A stretch of DNA of 64,000 bases from Verrucomicrobiales bacterium (GTDB lineage: Bacteria > Verrucomicrobiota > Verrucomicrobiia > Verrucomicrobiales > DEV007): contig JARGNI010000008.1 in the NCBI GenBank assembly GCA_029213195.1, positions 1-64,000 of the forward strand, written 5' to 3'. This document shows, piece by piece, positions 8,299 to 16,847 of the stretch. Position 1 is the stretch's first letter. The number at the start of each line of letters is the position of its first letter. The translations under genes were made by a program, and so were the position numbers. Below the pieces are notes generated by a model. That model searched no databases and was not told where the DNA came from. It worked only from the letters and a program-made list of their open reading frames with translations.

Positions 8299-9183
8299 AT
8301 GAAAACCATTGCCTCGTTGCTCCTGCTGGCGCTGATGACTTCATCCTGTGGGCAGCAGGGAGAGAAGGCGTCTCCCACGGATTCCAAGCTGAGAGTCCTG
8401 GCCTACAATGTCTGGTATGGATTTACGAAGGTTCCCGATCGAAAGGGCGCCTGGCTGGACTGGATGAAGGAGCAGGAAGCCGATGTGGTACTCCTCCAGG
8501 AGCTGAATGGATACAGCCCCGAGATGCTGGAAGAAGATGCGGCGTTCTGGGGGCACCCCCACACGGTTCTTCTGAAGGAGGAAGGGTTTCCCACGGGAAT
8601 CACCTCGAGGTATCCCCTCGAAGACATCCAGAAAAACCTCGAAGGATTTCATCACGGACTGATCCGGGCCAGGATCCAGGGGGTCTACTACTACTGCATC
8701 CACCTTCACCCGAGCAACTGGGAGGTCAGGAATCGCGAGATCCGATTGATTCTCGAAAATATCGAGGGATTGCCGAAGGATGCCGACATCGTCCTGGCGG
8801 GAGACTTCAATACTTTCAGCCCGCACGATGAAGCCTTCTACTCCCATGGCTTGCTGGAACCGTTTTTTGCGAAGCTGGACGAGAATCCCAAGGCCCGGAA
8901 CCTGAAAGACGGGAAGCTGGACTACTCCGTCCTGCAAACCCTCATGGACGCGGACTTTACCGATCTCGAAGCGAAGATGCGGGGCGAGGACTACACCTTC
9001 ACGGGAAGCTTTCCCACGCGGATCGAAAAGGCGGGCGAACATGGTGACCTCCGGAGACTGGACTACGTGTTCACGAATGAAAGGCTCACTCGCCAGGTTC
9101 GTCGCGCAGCCATCATTGCGGACGAAACGACCCAGATCCTGTCGGATCACTTGCCCGTCATCGTGGACTTCGACGTGGATTGA
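8299..9183 (+). CDS. Endonuclease/exonuclease/phosphatase-family lipoprotein
   Basis: A 294-residue exported enzyme of the EEP (DNase I-like) superfamily. MKTIASLLLLALMTSSC is a lipoprotein signal, so the chosen start is 8299 rather than the in-frame ATG at 8269. Family landmarks occur in order: LRVLAYNVWYGF (Asn), DVVLLQELN (metal-binding Glu), VLAGDFNTFS (Asp/Asn) and SDHLPVIVDFDVD (catalytic Asp-His). These residues support a phosphodiesterase or phosphatase reaction on a nucleic acid, lipid or sugar phosphate outside the cytoplasm. Substrate unclear. Confidence 0.88.
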   Translation: MKTIASLLLLALMTSSCGQQGEKASPTDSKLRVLAYNVWYGFTKVPDRKGAWLDWMKEQEADVVLLQELNGYSPEMLEEDAAFWGHPHTVLLKEEGFPTGITSRYPLEDIQKNLEGFHHGLIRARIQGVYYYCIHLHPSNWEVRNREIRLILENIEGLPKDADIVLAGDFNTFSPHDEAFYSHGLLEPFFAKLDENPKARNLKDGKLDYSVLQTLMDADFTDLEAKMRGEDYTFTGSFPTRIEKAGEHGDLRRLDYVFTNERLTRQVRRAAIIADETTQILSDHLPVIVDFDVD

Positions 9184-9258
9184 TCAACTCCTCACCGAGG
9201 CAAGCAGACTGTCTCATAAGAAGCTTTCGGAGCCGGCGTCGGATTTTTCCAGGTCCCG

Positions 9259-10815
9259 TCACCGCAGCCACTCCGCCAGGACCCTGTCGACGATTTCTTC
9301 CACGGGCGCTTCGGCGGGGCGGGGGACGAGAAGACGATGGACCTCGGTCGCGGATGGGGCTTCGAACTCGGCGACGAGTCTGCGATAGACGGTGAGATCG
9401 GCGTCGCTCTCGGTGTCGGTTCGTCCGGACCGCTCTCGAATCCGGGAGGCGACGACTTCGGGGGTGGGATCGAGATTAAGGAGGGCGGCTTTGGCTCCGG
9501 CTTGCCGCGCCGCCTCGACCGCCGCCTCGCGCCGAGCCGAGGAGCGGAAGTTGGCGTCGAGCTGCACTACCGGGCATCCTGCACGGGTCCGCTCGGAGGC
9601 TTCGCGGCAGAGTTCGGCGTAGACCTGGTCGGAGACGTCGGGCCCGTAGAAGCGGTCGGGAAGGGAATCAGTCGGGGCGACTCCGGCGAGCGTCTTCCGG
9701 ATGCGGTCGCTCGCGAGGACCGGCCACGAAGCGATCTCCCCGAGGGCGGCTGCGAGGGTCGATTTTCCGCTCCCGGGAAGCCCACAAGAGAGAATCCACC
9801 AGGGGCCGGATTCCTCGATGGCGAGGGCCGCGGCGAGACGGAAGTACCCGCGGGCGCGCTTTCTTGCCTCCTCGCGTTCGGGGAGCGAGATCTCTTCTTC
9901 TCCCGCGGTGATCGCCGCCACCTTGGCCCGCACCAGAGCGCGATATCGCATCAGCATGGGGAGAAGTTGCGGGAGTTCCCCGTCTTCGGTGAGGGCGACG
10001 ACGCGGTCGAGGTAGAGACGCGCCCATTCGGGATGGCCGCGGAAGCGCAGGTCCATGAGGAAGAAGGCGTGTTCGGTCGCGACGTCGGCGCAGCGAAAGG
10101 CGGGTTCGAACTCGATGCAGTCGTAGATCGTGACAGGATCGGTCAGGCAGATGTTGCGGGCGTGGAGATCACCATGCCCGTCGACGAGGCGGCCTGCCTC
10201 CCTCCGTCGTTCGAGGACCGGGAGCCAACGCGCAAAGTCGGCCTTGGTCATCCGATGCAAAGCAGCGTGGAGGTTCGCGGAAAAGAGGTCTCCGCAATGG
10301 CCGAGCGTCTCGGAGAAATTTTCGAGGGCGAAGCGCTCAAGGCGATGCGGCGAACCGAGGGCATCAATCTCGTCGCCACGATCGGCGGTCCGGTGGAAAG
10401 CAGCCACGGTCTCCGCGATTTCGACGATGTGCGAGGCGTTCACCTGGTCGGCTTCGAGCATGCGATCCATCATGCACTCGGCGGGAAGTCGTTGCATCTT
10501 GACCGCGTAATCGACCGGCTCACCGTCACCGCCGATCTTGAGAGAACCGTCCGGGTTCTCGACGAGCGGAACGACCTCCACGTAGATGGTCGGGGCGAGG
10601 CGGCGGTTCAGCCGGAGCTCCTCCTCGCAGAAATGTCGCCGAGCCGACAGCTCCGTGAAGTCCGCGAAGGGCAGGTGAATTGCCTTCTTGAACTTGTAGG
10701 CATGATCCCCGGAGAGGCAGACGGCGGAGAGATGGGTCTGGAGAACCTCGATCGATCCCGCTCCCTCGGGGAAAACGGCGGGGTTCTCGAGTTGTGCGAT
10801 GCGTTGCGGATCCAT
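9259..10815 (-). CDS. Aminoglycoside phosphotransferase-like/AAA ATPase fusion
   Basis: A 518-residue two-domain protein. Residues about 20-330 are kinase-like: THLSAVCLSGDHAYKFKKAIHLPF near the N-terminus and VDGHGDLHARNICL with the catalytic HGD. Residues about 345-515 are a P-loop kinase domain with GLPGSGKST and an RxxRxxL-type start. This is the widespread bifunctional family seen next to varied genes; its substrate is not known. I chose the start at 10815 because relatives begin shortly before the THLS motif; 10851 is an alternative. It is a single gene, convergent with the EEP lipoprotein. Confidence 0.85.
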   Translation of the reverse strand: MDPQRIAQLENPAVFPEGAGSIEVLQTHLSAVCLSGDHAYKFKKAIHLPFADFTELSARRHFCEEELRLNRRLAPTIYVEVVPLVENPDGSLKIGGDGEPVDYAVKMQRLPAECMMDRMLEADQVNASHIVEIAETVAAFHRTADRGDEIDALGSPHRLERFALENFSETLGHCGDLFSANLHAALHRMTKADFARWLPVLERRREAGRLVDGHGDLHARNICLTDPVTIYDCIEFEPAFRCADVATEHAFFLMDLRFRGHPEWARLYLDRVVALTEDGELPQLLPMLMRYRALVRAKVAAITAGEEEISLPEREEARKRARGYFRLAAALAIEESGPWWILSCGLPGSGKSTLAAALGEIASWPVLASDRIRKTLAGVAPTDSLPDRFYGPDVSDQVYAELCREASERTRAGCPVVQLDANFRSSARREAAVEAARQAGAKAALLNLDPTPEVVASRIRERSGRTDTESDADLTVYRRLVAEFEAPSATEVHRLLVPRPAEAPVEEIVDRVLAEWLR

Positions 10816-11060
10816 TCCGAAGCGGGGCGTTGCGATCCAAGCCCCTCCCATTCTATTCTAGCCGACGGGAGTTCTCAGCACCAGTCGGCAGATGGGAAAC
10901 GAGGGGATGCGGTTCCAACGGCAAAACCTGAGAATCTCGAAGAGCGGATTCCGGTGGCCCGGTTCGCTGGAGACGCGAAACGAGTCACTGCGGGTCCCGG
11001 CTCCGCACAACCGGTCAGCACCGGGGCCTGAACCGATCGAACCAAGACGATTCACTCCGC

Positions 11061-11675
11061 TCACTCGCGGCCTTCACCCCCACCGGGCCTTCCCCCGGGG
11101 CCACCAAACCGCCTTCCCGGACCCCCGGGCCCGAATCTCGGTCCGCCCTCGGGCGCTTCTCCGCTGAGTTCCCGGATCAACCGATCCGCCTCGCGCTCGG
11201 CGCGGGCTTCCTCGCGTTCTTCGGTGGTGACCTTGTTGTCCCCGTTCTTGTCCGCCTGGGAAATGAAGCTCCACATGCGCTCGTCGACTTCGTCCTTGCC
11301 GAGGGCGCCGTCATTGTTGGTGTCCATTTCCTGGATGCGTTTTTCCCGCTCCGCTCTCATCTCGGCCATGCGGGCTTCGCGTTCTTCGTCGGTCATGTTC
11401 TCCCATTCTTCCCGCCGTTTCTGCCAGGCGGCCCGCCGTTCTTCGTCGGTCATGTTCTGGAAATCGGGACGCTCTCGTTTGGGCTCTTCTGACTCCTCAT
11501 CGGAGTCGTCTTGGAATGCTGGCTTGGCCTTGGGTGCCGCCTTCGTGACTTCTTGTGTCGCGGGCTTTTCTTCCTCCGGTTCAGGCTCGGGTTCCTCGGT
11601 GCATCCGGTAAAGAACAGCATGCCGAGTAGGGCGGACATCAAGGCGGTTGGTTGGAAGAAAAGTTTCATTGTCAT
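11061..11675 (-). CDS. EF-hand calcium-binding lipoprotein
   Basis: A 204-residue lipoprotein. The start at 11675 (or 11669) places MKLFFQPTALMSALLGMLFFTGC as the signal with a lipobox Cys. An acidic Glu/Pro linker follows, then a highly charged helical region with repeated MTDEER-type units, then two EF-hand loops: DTNNDGALGKDE and DKNGDNKVTTEE. The tail is rich in Gly, Pro and Arg. EF-hand lipoproteins of this layout are common in Verrucomicrobiota and Planctomycetes. A calcium-dependent structural or binding role is likely; no enzyme domain is seen. Confidence 0.85.
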   Translation of the reverse strand: MTMKLFFQPTALMSALLGMLFFTGCTEEPEPEPEEEKPATQEVTKAAPKAKPAFQDDSDEESEEPKRERPDFQNMTDEERRAAWQKRREEWENMTDEEREARMAEMRAEREKRIQEMDTNNDGALGKDEVDERMWSFISQADKNGDNKVTTEEREEARAEREADRLIRELSGEAPEGGPRFGPGGPGRRFGGPGGRPGGGEGRE

Positions 11676-11829
11676 CGGGTCGTAGGTTGGAAACGGTTTG
11701 AATCCCTGCCAATCAACCCCGGATGACCGGCTGGAGTTTCGTTTTTTCTTTGCGAGCCAGCATCTCATGCCGAGATGGATGGTGGCAAGTTTGGAATGCG
11801 AGGCTGCGCCAGATGCTTGTTCGGAACGT

Positions 11830-11854
11830 CGGAACGGGTAGCCCGTTCCGCTCC
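11830..11854 (-). repeat. GGAG-headed REP-like palindrome
   Basis: On the minus strand GGAG (11854-11851) is followed by a perfect 9-base stem, CGGAACGGG and CCCGTTCCG, around a CTA loop. It lies in the gap between the EF-hand lipoprotein gene and the PhoD gene end. The stem CGGAAC/GTTCCG is shared with the element at 16802-16826, indicating a family. Confidence 0.6.
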
Positions 11855-11918
11855 TGAGTTGGAAGGAGTGAGAGGAGAAAGCCGCCCGAACTCACCAGGG
11901 CATTCTGCTTTCGCCTTT

Positions 11919-14105
11919 TCACTCCACTCCGGTATCCACCTCCACGGGAAAGCCCTCGAACTGATCTTCGCGCTGTGGATGGGCGGCGTCGTAGAGGTAG
12001 CGCCAGTTTTCGAAACGGAGTTTCCGGCGGGTGGGATCGATGTGGAGGAGACCGTGACCGGATCCTTTGCGGTGAGCGGTCTCTTCGGGATCGTCGATGC
12101 GGGTCGGCTTCAGGGTGTGGCTCCCTTTTTCGGGATTGGCCACGGCGAGGACCGTGAACTTGTTTCCAAAGGCATCGCTGGTATCGCCGGTGGTGGCTCC
12201 ATTCTCCGGCCACCAGGCTCGGGGGAAGCCGTTGGCAGTTCCCTGGACCATGAAGGACCAGGGGCCATCGCCGTGCTGGTCGATACCCTGCCGGGCGAGC
12301 ATCCCGAGGTGCTGGTCACCAGCGAGCATGACGGTGTTGTTTCCCCGCAGGGGTTCCAAGGCGCGGCGGCGACCGGACTGGGGCCAGCCGTTGCTGTCGA
12401 GGTCGTGGCTGCTGGGCTTGAGCTCACGGCCGGTGTGGGTGCTGCCACGGCAGAAAATGGTCTGGGAAAAAACGAGGCGCAGGGGCGCTGCGGCCGTTCT
12501 CGTGCTCCAATCCCGGAGGAAGGTTTCCTGGCGGGGGCCGAGGAGTTCTGCGCCCTCGATGTCGAGCTCGGTGGGTTTCATCGTCCGGCGATGGTTTTTG
12601 GGCAGGATCCCGTCGGGCCCGCTCTTCCATTTCCGGTCTTCGAGAATCACGAGGGGAACTCCTCCCCAGCTCCACTCGGTGAAGTAGACGCCGATGCCCT
12701 GCTCCACGGGGCTCGGGTCGACGGGGTCGGGAAGGTTGGCCGTCTGCGTGCGCTGGACGGCATTGACCCATTCCGGATCCATGACGTAGCCGCCGTCTGT
12801 GAATTCCTCGGCCTTGCGACCCCCATGTCCCCAGAGGTTGCCCTGGAAGACATCGTGGTCGTCGGGGATGATGATGCTGGGGATGTCCTTGAGCAATTCC
12901 CGCCAGGTCCAGCCGAACTGGTAGTATTTGCGCAGGTAGTCGAGCATCGCGATCTCGACCGGTTCGCGGACGATCCCGAAACCCCCGTAGCTCTCGTAGA
13001 TCTGGTCGCCGGCGAAAAAGAGGAGGTCGGGTTCCTGGAGCGCGACGTTTCGAACCAGGGTGGGCAGTGGAAAGGCGTAGCCGTTGTCGCAGGAAAACGC
13101 CGCCACTTTCAATGGGGCTTCGGCTCCGGGATCGGCAGCGAAGGTGCCGTTCCAGAAGTGGACCTCGCCTCTCCACGGATAGCGGACGCGATAGGAGACG
13201 TCTTCGTCGCCGACATCGGCTCGAAGCAGGGCGGTGCGGGAGAGCGGATCGATCGGAGCGCGGCCGACTTCCTGCCATTCGCCATTCCGGTCGATCTCCA
13301 GCGTCACCTCGGAGGCGTCGGACTTTCCTAGCGGGGGCATCTGCACGTTGAGCTTCGCCGCGCTTCCGCTGCGGGTGTAGGTCGTCCAGAGAATTGGCCC
13401 GAAGGTGAGGGAGGGATCGTGGACGAGACCTTCCCCCTGACCCGACCACTCGGTGAATCGCACTCGGATGGGGCTCCGTGGGTCGTTCCACCGACGTGGT
13501 GAGACGGCGGTGAGTCCGATGTTTCCAACCTGTTGCTCGATGGGGAGGACGATCACGACCGAGGTGGTATCGGCACCCCGCTTGGCTCGGAGAGTGAGCT
13601 TCTCTCCATCGCCTTCGAGAACGAGTTCCACTTCGGCGCCCTGGGAAAGGGGAGGGCTTGCGAGAGGTTTCTCGGAAACGGTTTCTCCGAGTATGAGATA
13701 GCCGTCCGATCGAACCACGGCATCGATCTGGCGTTTCGGCCACACCGCGGCGTGTCGGGGATCCTTCATCATGCCCTGGATCCCGATGACAAGTCCGGCA
13801 TGGGTTTTCTCCGGCATCGAGAGTTTGTCTTCCAGAAGGAAGGAAACCCGGGTCCGAATTCGGAAGCCCTGGGTCGGATCTTCGATCCGCTCGGTAGGAC
13901 GTTGGAGGAGGCCGTCTTTGATGGCGGTTGCGAGGAGGGTATCGTCTGCCACTTCCCAGCAATAGATGGGCGCGGCCCAGTGTTCGGGACCGGTCCAGCG
14001 ACGATCGCCCTGCCAGTTGGCTTCGAACTCGGCTGCCTGGATTGCAGCAGGAGCAAAGCCGGCGAGGATGAGAAAGAGAATGAACAGGGGGCGTAGCGAG
14101 GTCAT
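11919..14105 (-). CDS. PhoD-family alkaline phosphatase/phosphodiesterase
   Basis: A 728-residue exported metallophosphoesterase. The start at 14105 puts a clean signal peptide first (MTSLRPLFILFLILAG, cleavage near IQAA-E); the in-frame start at 14207 would bury it behind 34 residues. Residues about 35-330 form a beta-rich region of unknown role. The PhoD catalytic part follows: KVAAFSCDNG, LLFFAGDQIYE, IIPDDHDVF and VMLAGDQHLGML supply the Asp, Asn/His metal ligands. The reaction would be phosphomono- or diester cleavage for phosphorus scavenging. No Shine-Dalgarno is visible at either start. The upstream gene is divergent. Confidence 0.88.
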   Translation of the reverse strand: MTSLRPLFILFLILAGFAPAAIQAAEFEANWQGDRRWTGPEHWAAPIYCWEVADDTLLATAIKDGLLQRPTERIEDPTQGFRIRTRVSFLLEDKLSMPEKTHAGLVIGIQGMMKDPRHAAVWPKRQIDAVVRSDGYLILGETVSEKPLASPPLSQGAEVELVLEGDGEKLTLRAKRGADTTSVVIVLPIEQQVGNIGLTAVSPRRWNDPRSPIRVRFTEWSGQGEGLVHDPSLTFGPILWTTYTRSGSAAKLNVQMPPLGKSDASEVTLEIDRNGEWQEVGRAPIDPLSRTALLRADVGDEDVSYRVRYPWRGEVHFWNGTFAADPGAEAPLKVAAFSCDNGYAFPLPTLVRNVALQEPDLLFFAGDQIYESYGGFGIVREPVEIAMLDYLRKYYQFGWTWRELLKDIPSIIIPDDHDVFQGNLWGHGGRKAEEFTDGGYVMDPEWVNAVQRTQTANLPDPVDPSPVEQGIGVYFTEWSWGGVPLVILEDRKWKSGPDGILPKNHRRTMKPTELDIEGAELLGPRQETFLRDWSTRTAAAPLRLVFSQTIFCRGSTHTGRELKPSSHDLDSNGWPQSGRRRALEPLRGNNTVMLAGDQHLGMLARQGIDQHGDGPWSFMVQGTANGFPRAWWPENGATTGDTSDAFGNKFTVLAVANPEKGSHTLKPTRIDDPEETAHRKGSGHGLLHIDPTRRKLRFENWRYLYDAAHPQREDQFEGFPVEVDTGVE

Positions 14106-14253
14106 GAGGAGACCACTTGCATAATCGATTTCGGCGGGGAAATCCATCGGAAGCGATAGCGACTGGATCTCACCGTTGGCTTCACTCGGGGTCTTTTCAG
14201 GGTTCATGCTAGGAATGAGAGGAGATCAGGTCCATGCTTGGGGTTAATTTATT

Positions 14254-15321
14254 ATGAAGGGTTCTACTGCGACTGTTTTCTTGCTTCTCGTTTCTGCGTT
14301 TCTTCTTCCTGGTTGCTCTGAGAAGCCGGTGGAGAAGGAGGACCCGGAACCGGCGGCTGAAGTGGAACCGGAACAGGATCCCGACAGGATCGTTTTGAAA
14401 GATCAAAGCGGAGCGACCTTGATCCTGGATTGTGGCTCACGACTCGATGCCTTTCTCGTGGCGGGAACTACGGAAGATTTTTCGGTTCCCGTGCGTATCC
14501 GATTCCAGGGAGGGGAGTCGGAGGCTCGATTTCGGGAAATGACCGAGATGGGGCCAGACGAGGAGGACTACTGGGATTTCGATGAAGAGAACGGTCGTTT
14601 CGATGTGGGCTGGACAATTGCGTTCCTGAGATCACTCGCTCTCGCGGATCGCCTTTTTCTCGAACTCAAGTTGTCGGAGGAGGATCGACGTGCGCTGGTC
14701 TTCATCATAGCCGATGAAGAACGCGCCACCCTGGAAGCTGCCTTGGAACGAAATCGTGTAAGGGTGGACAATGAGATGAGGACACTGGGTCTTGGGAAAT
14801 ACGCTCCAGCCAATGCCATTTCCCCTGCAAAGTCCGATCCGCTGAAGGTCGACCTGGACGACGAAGCCCTGTTCTTTCTGTACGATGAATACATCATCCT
14901 CGTATCAAAATTGAGATCGGAATCCATCCTTCCCGCTACGACCGCGGAGGACAGAAACGCGGTCAATGCGATGATTTTGAGTGACAAGATCCATCCGTTT
15001 TCCTCCGCATTCCGATATTTCCAGAATGCGTATCCCGATTCCATGGAAGGTGCGGAAGGTCTTCTCCTGGATGCGGGCTTCGAATCCACCGATCAGTTCC
15101 TGAGGATTGGGGATCGCGTTCAGATCGGGATGGCGATGATTGCCATCGACAACGAAGTCCCCGGAACCCTGGAGCAGATGCGTTCTCAAACTGATGAGAA
15201 TCTCGGAAAGCTTCCTGAGGGTACGCGGGACTATATCAGGGTGATCCAGGCTTTCCGCGAAAGGGAGTGGGAGTGGTTTTCCGAGAACCTCGCGAGGTTT
15301 CAGCGGGCTTCCGGGGGGTGA
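14254..15321 (+). CDS. Lipoprotein of unknown function
   Basis: A 355-residue lipoprotein that I do not recognise. MKGSTATVFLLLVSAFLLPGC gives a lipobox Cys at residue 21, then a Glu/Pro-rich linker and a mostly helical, acidic body with no metal or nucleotide motif. The ATG is preceded by an AT-rich stretch (TTAATTTATT) with no Shine-Dalgarno. It is divergent from the PhoD gene. Confidence 0.8.
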   Translation: MKGSTATVFLLLVSAFLLPGCSEKPVEKEDPEPAAEVEPEQDPDRIVLKDQSGATLILDCGSRLDAFLVAGTTEDFSVPVRIRFQGGESEARFREMTEMGPDEEDYWDFDEENGRFDVGWTIAFLRSLALADRLFLELKLSEEDRRALVFIIADEERATLEAALERNRVRVDNEMRTLGLGKYAPANAISPAKSDPLKVDLDDEALFFLYDEYIILVSKLRSESILPATTAEDRNAVNAMILSDKIHPFSSAFRYFQNAYPDSMEGAEGLLLDAGFESTDQFLRIGDRVQIGMAMIAIDNEVPGTLEQMRSQTDENLGKLPEGTRDYIRVIQAFREREWEWFSENLARFQRASGG

Positions 15322-15455
15322 GCCGAGGGATCAGATCGAAACACCCGGCACGTTCCGCTGCGGTTTGAGCGGGGGAAACCGAGACAGGTCGAAGAATTCC
15401 GGTTGGACTTGGGTGGGGAGGGGTGAAAGACTCGTGCTCTGCTGCCGCTTGTCTC

Positions 15456-15833
15456 ATGAGTGATCTTGAACACCTGACCGAAAAGATTCGCCGATTCCGT
15501 GATGCCCGCGACTGGGCCCAGTTTCACAATCCCAAGGATATGGCGATCGCGCTTTCTCTCGAGGCGGGAGAATTGCTCGAGCATTTTCTGTGGAAAGCCC
15601 CCGATGAGGTGGAGGCGCGTGTGGAAAGTCATCGCGAGGAGATCACGGACGAGGTCGCCGACATTGCAATCTACCTGTTCGAACTGGCTGACAATCTCGG
15701 AATCGATCTCGCGACTGCGATCGAGCAGAAAATCGAGAAGAACGACGCGAAGTATCCGGCGGAGCAGGTGCGGGGCTCATCGAAGAAATATACGGAATAC
15801 CCGGCCGATCCTGCGGAGGAAGCAGGAGGCTGA
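15456..15833 (+). CDS. MazG-like nucleotide pyrophosphohydrolase
   Basis: A 125-residue all-alpha NTP pyrophosphatase. ALSLEAGELLEHFLW and then EEITDEVADIAIYLFELAD give the ExxE and ExxD metal-binding sets of the MazG/RS21-C6 group, with the usual C-terminal NDAKYP segment. It would hydrolyse a (d)NTP such as dCTP to the monophosphate for housecleaning. I chose the ATG at 15456; a GTG at 15423 would add 11 unconserved residues. Length matches single-domain members. Confidence 0.9.
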   Translation: MSDLEHLTEKIRRFRDARDWAQFHNPKDMAIALSLEAGELLEHFLWKAPDEVEARVESHREEITDEVADIAIYLFELADNLGIDLATAIEQKIEKNDAKYPAEQVRGSSKKYTEYPADPAEEAGG

Positions 15834-15855
15834 GTGGCCCCTGGGACTCTTTTCT

Positions 15856-16656
15856 TCAGTCGAGCCGCTTCACGCGGAGATCTTTCCAGTAGATCCGCCA
15901 GCCGGATTTCCAGTTTTTTCCTCCGTGGACCTGGAGGCCGATCGAGCCGGACGACGAAACCACTTCTCGAGCTCGTTGAGCATCGTAGCCGGGATGAGTC
16001 GTTTTCGAAAGATCGATGCGGCAGACTTTGAGCTGGTTGACCCAGGTTTCGATGACGGGGAGGGCGCCTCCGGTGACCCGGATCCGCATGCGGTTCCAGT
16101 CGTCGGTTTTCCAGACGGCAAGCCACTCTTCCTGGGTGCAGGATTCTTCATAGACTCCCTCGGGCCAGTTCGCAGTTCGCGAGTCGATCTTCATGGCGAG
16201 TTCGGGTTGGTCGGGATCGATTCGGGAGAAGCCGAAGGGACGAAAGGGCACGCTGTAGGGGCGGGTCTCGAGACGGACGTGCCCGACATTGCCGCGGTCG
16301 TGATGATCGACATAGATCTGCCAGCCGCCGCCCTTCTCGTCGGTCCGGACAAAGACTCCGCTGTCGGGTCCCCAGTCGGGGCGGAGGGAAAGTTCGAGTT
16401 CGAATTCCGAGAAGGTTTCGTCGGTGAGGAGGAGGCCGCCATTTCCGGAACCGGGGGGATCCTGTTCGCCAAAAAGGAGTCCCTCATCGGTGACTCCCCA
16501 ATTCCCGCCCGTGCCATGCTGTCCCCGCTCGCCTTGTCGATGCCAGCCGGTCAGGTCGCGCCCATTGAAAAGTGAGATCCAGGGGGAATCCGCCGCCATT
16601 CCCAGGGTGAGGAAGACGCCGCTCGCTGCAAAGAGAATCCGGGGGAGAGATTTCAT
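15856..16656 (-). CDS. Secreted DUF1080 (3-keto-disaccharide hydrolase-like) protein
   Basis: A 266-residue exported protein with the DUF1080 hallmark ISLFNGRDLTGWH at residues 25-37, followed by the beta-jelly-roll pattern GGLLLTDETFSEFELELSLR, GPDSGVFVR and the terminal GSIGLQVHGGKNWKSGWRIYWKDLRVK. Signal peptide: MKSLPRILFAASGVFLTLGMA. DUF1080 proteins include 3-keto-glucoside hydrolases and are abundant in Verrucomicrobiota and Planctomycetes. The sulfatase gene upstream on the same strand suggests shared polysaccharide use, though a 190-base gap with a REP-like element separates them. Confidence 0.9.
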   Translation of the reverse strand: MKSLPRILFAASGVFLTLGMAADSPWISLFNGRDLTGWHRQGERGQHGTGGNWGVTDEGLLFGEQDPPGSGNGGLLLTDETFSEFELELSLRPDWGPDSGVFVRTDEKGGGWQIYVDHHDRGNVGHVRLETRPYSVPFRPFGFSRIDPDQPELAMKIDSRTANWPEGVYEESCTQEEWLAVWKTDDWNRMRIRVTGGALPVIETWVNQLKVCRIDLSKTTHPGYDAQRAREVVSSSGSIGLQVHGGKNWKSGWRIYWKDLRVKRLD

Positions 16657-16801
16657 CCTGCCAGTTTGCAATGAGAGGCGCGGTTCGGGAAGGACGCGAT
16701 GCGGGAGGGGGCACCGTGCTCCGACAAAAAGGCGGTCGGAAGATTGGCAGGTTGCCTGCGGCGAGCTCCACTCCGTCCCGGTGTCGCTACAGGGCGCAGG
16801 A

Positions 16802-16826
16802 GTAGCGGAACGAGCCTGATGTTCCG
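16802..16826 (+). repeat. GTAG-headed REP-like palindrome
   Basis: GTAG at 16802-16805 is followed by CGGAAC (16806-16811) and GTTCCG (16821-16826) around a 9-base loop. It sits just after the sulfatase stop codon and before the DUF1080 gene. The CAGGAG-(TA)-GCGGAAC lead-in is almost the same as in the element at 11830-11854 on the other strand. Confidence 0.55.
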
Positions 16827-16847
16827 ATGTTTGCGAACAAAAGCCCG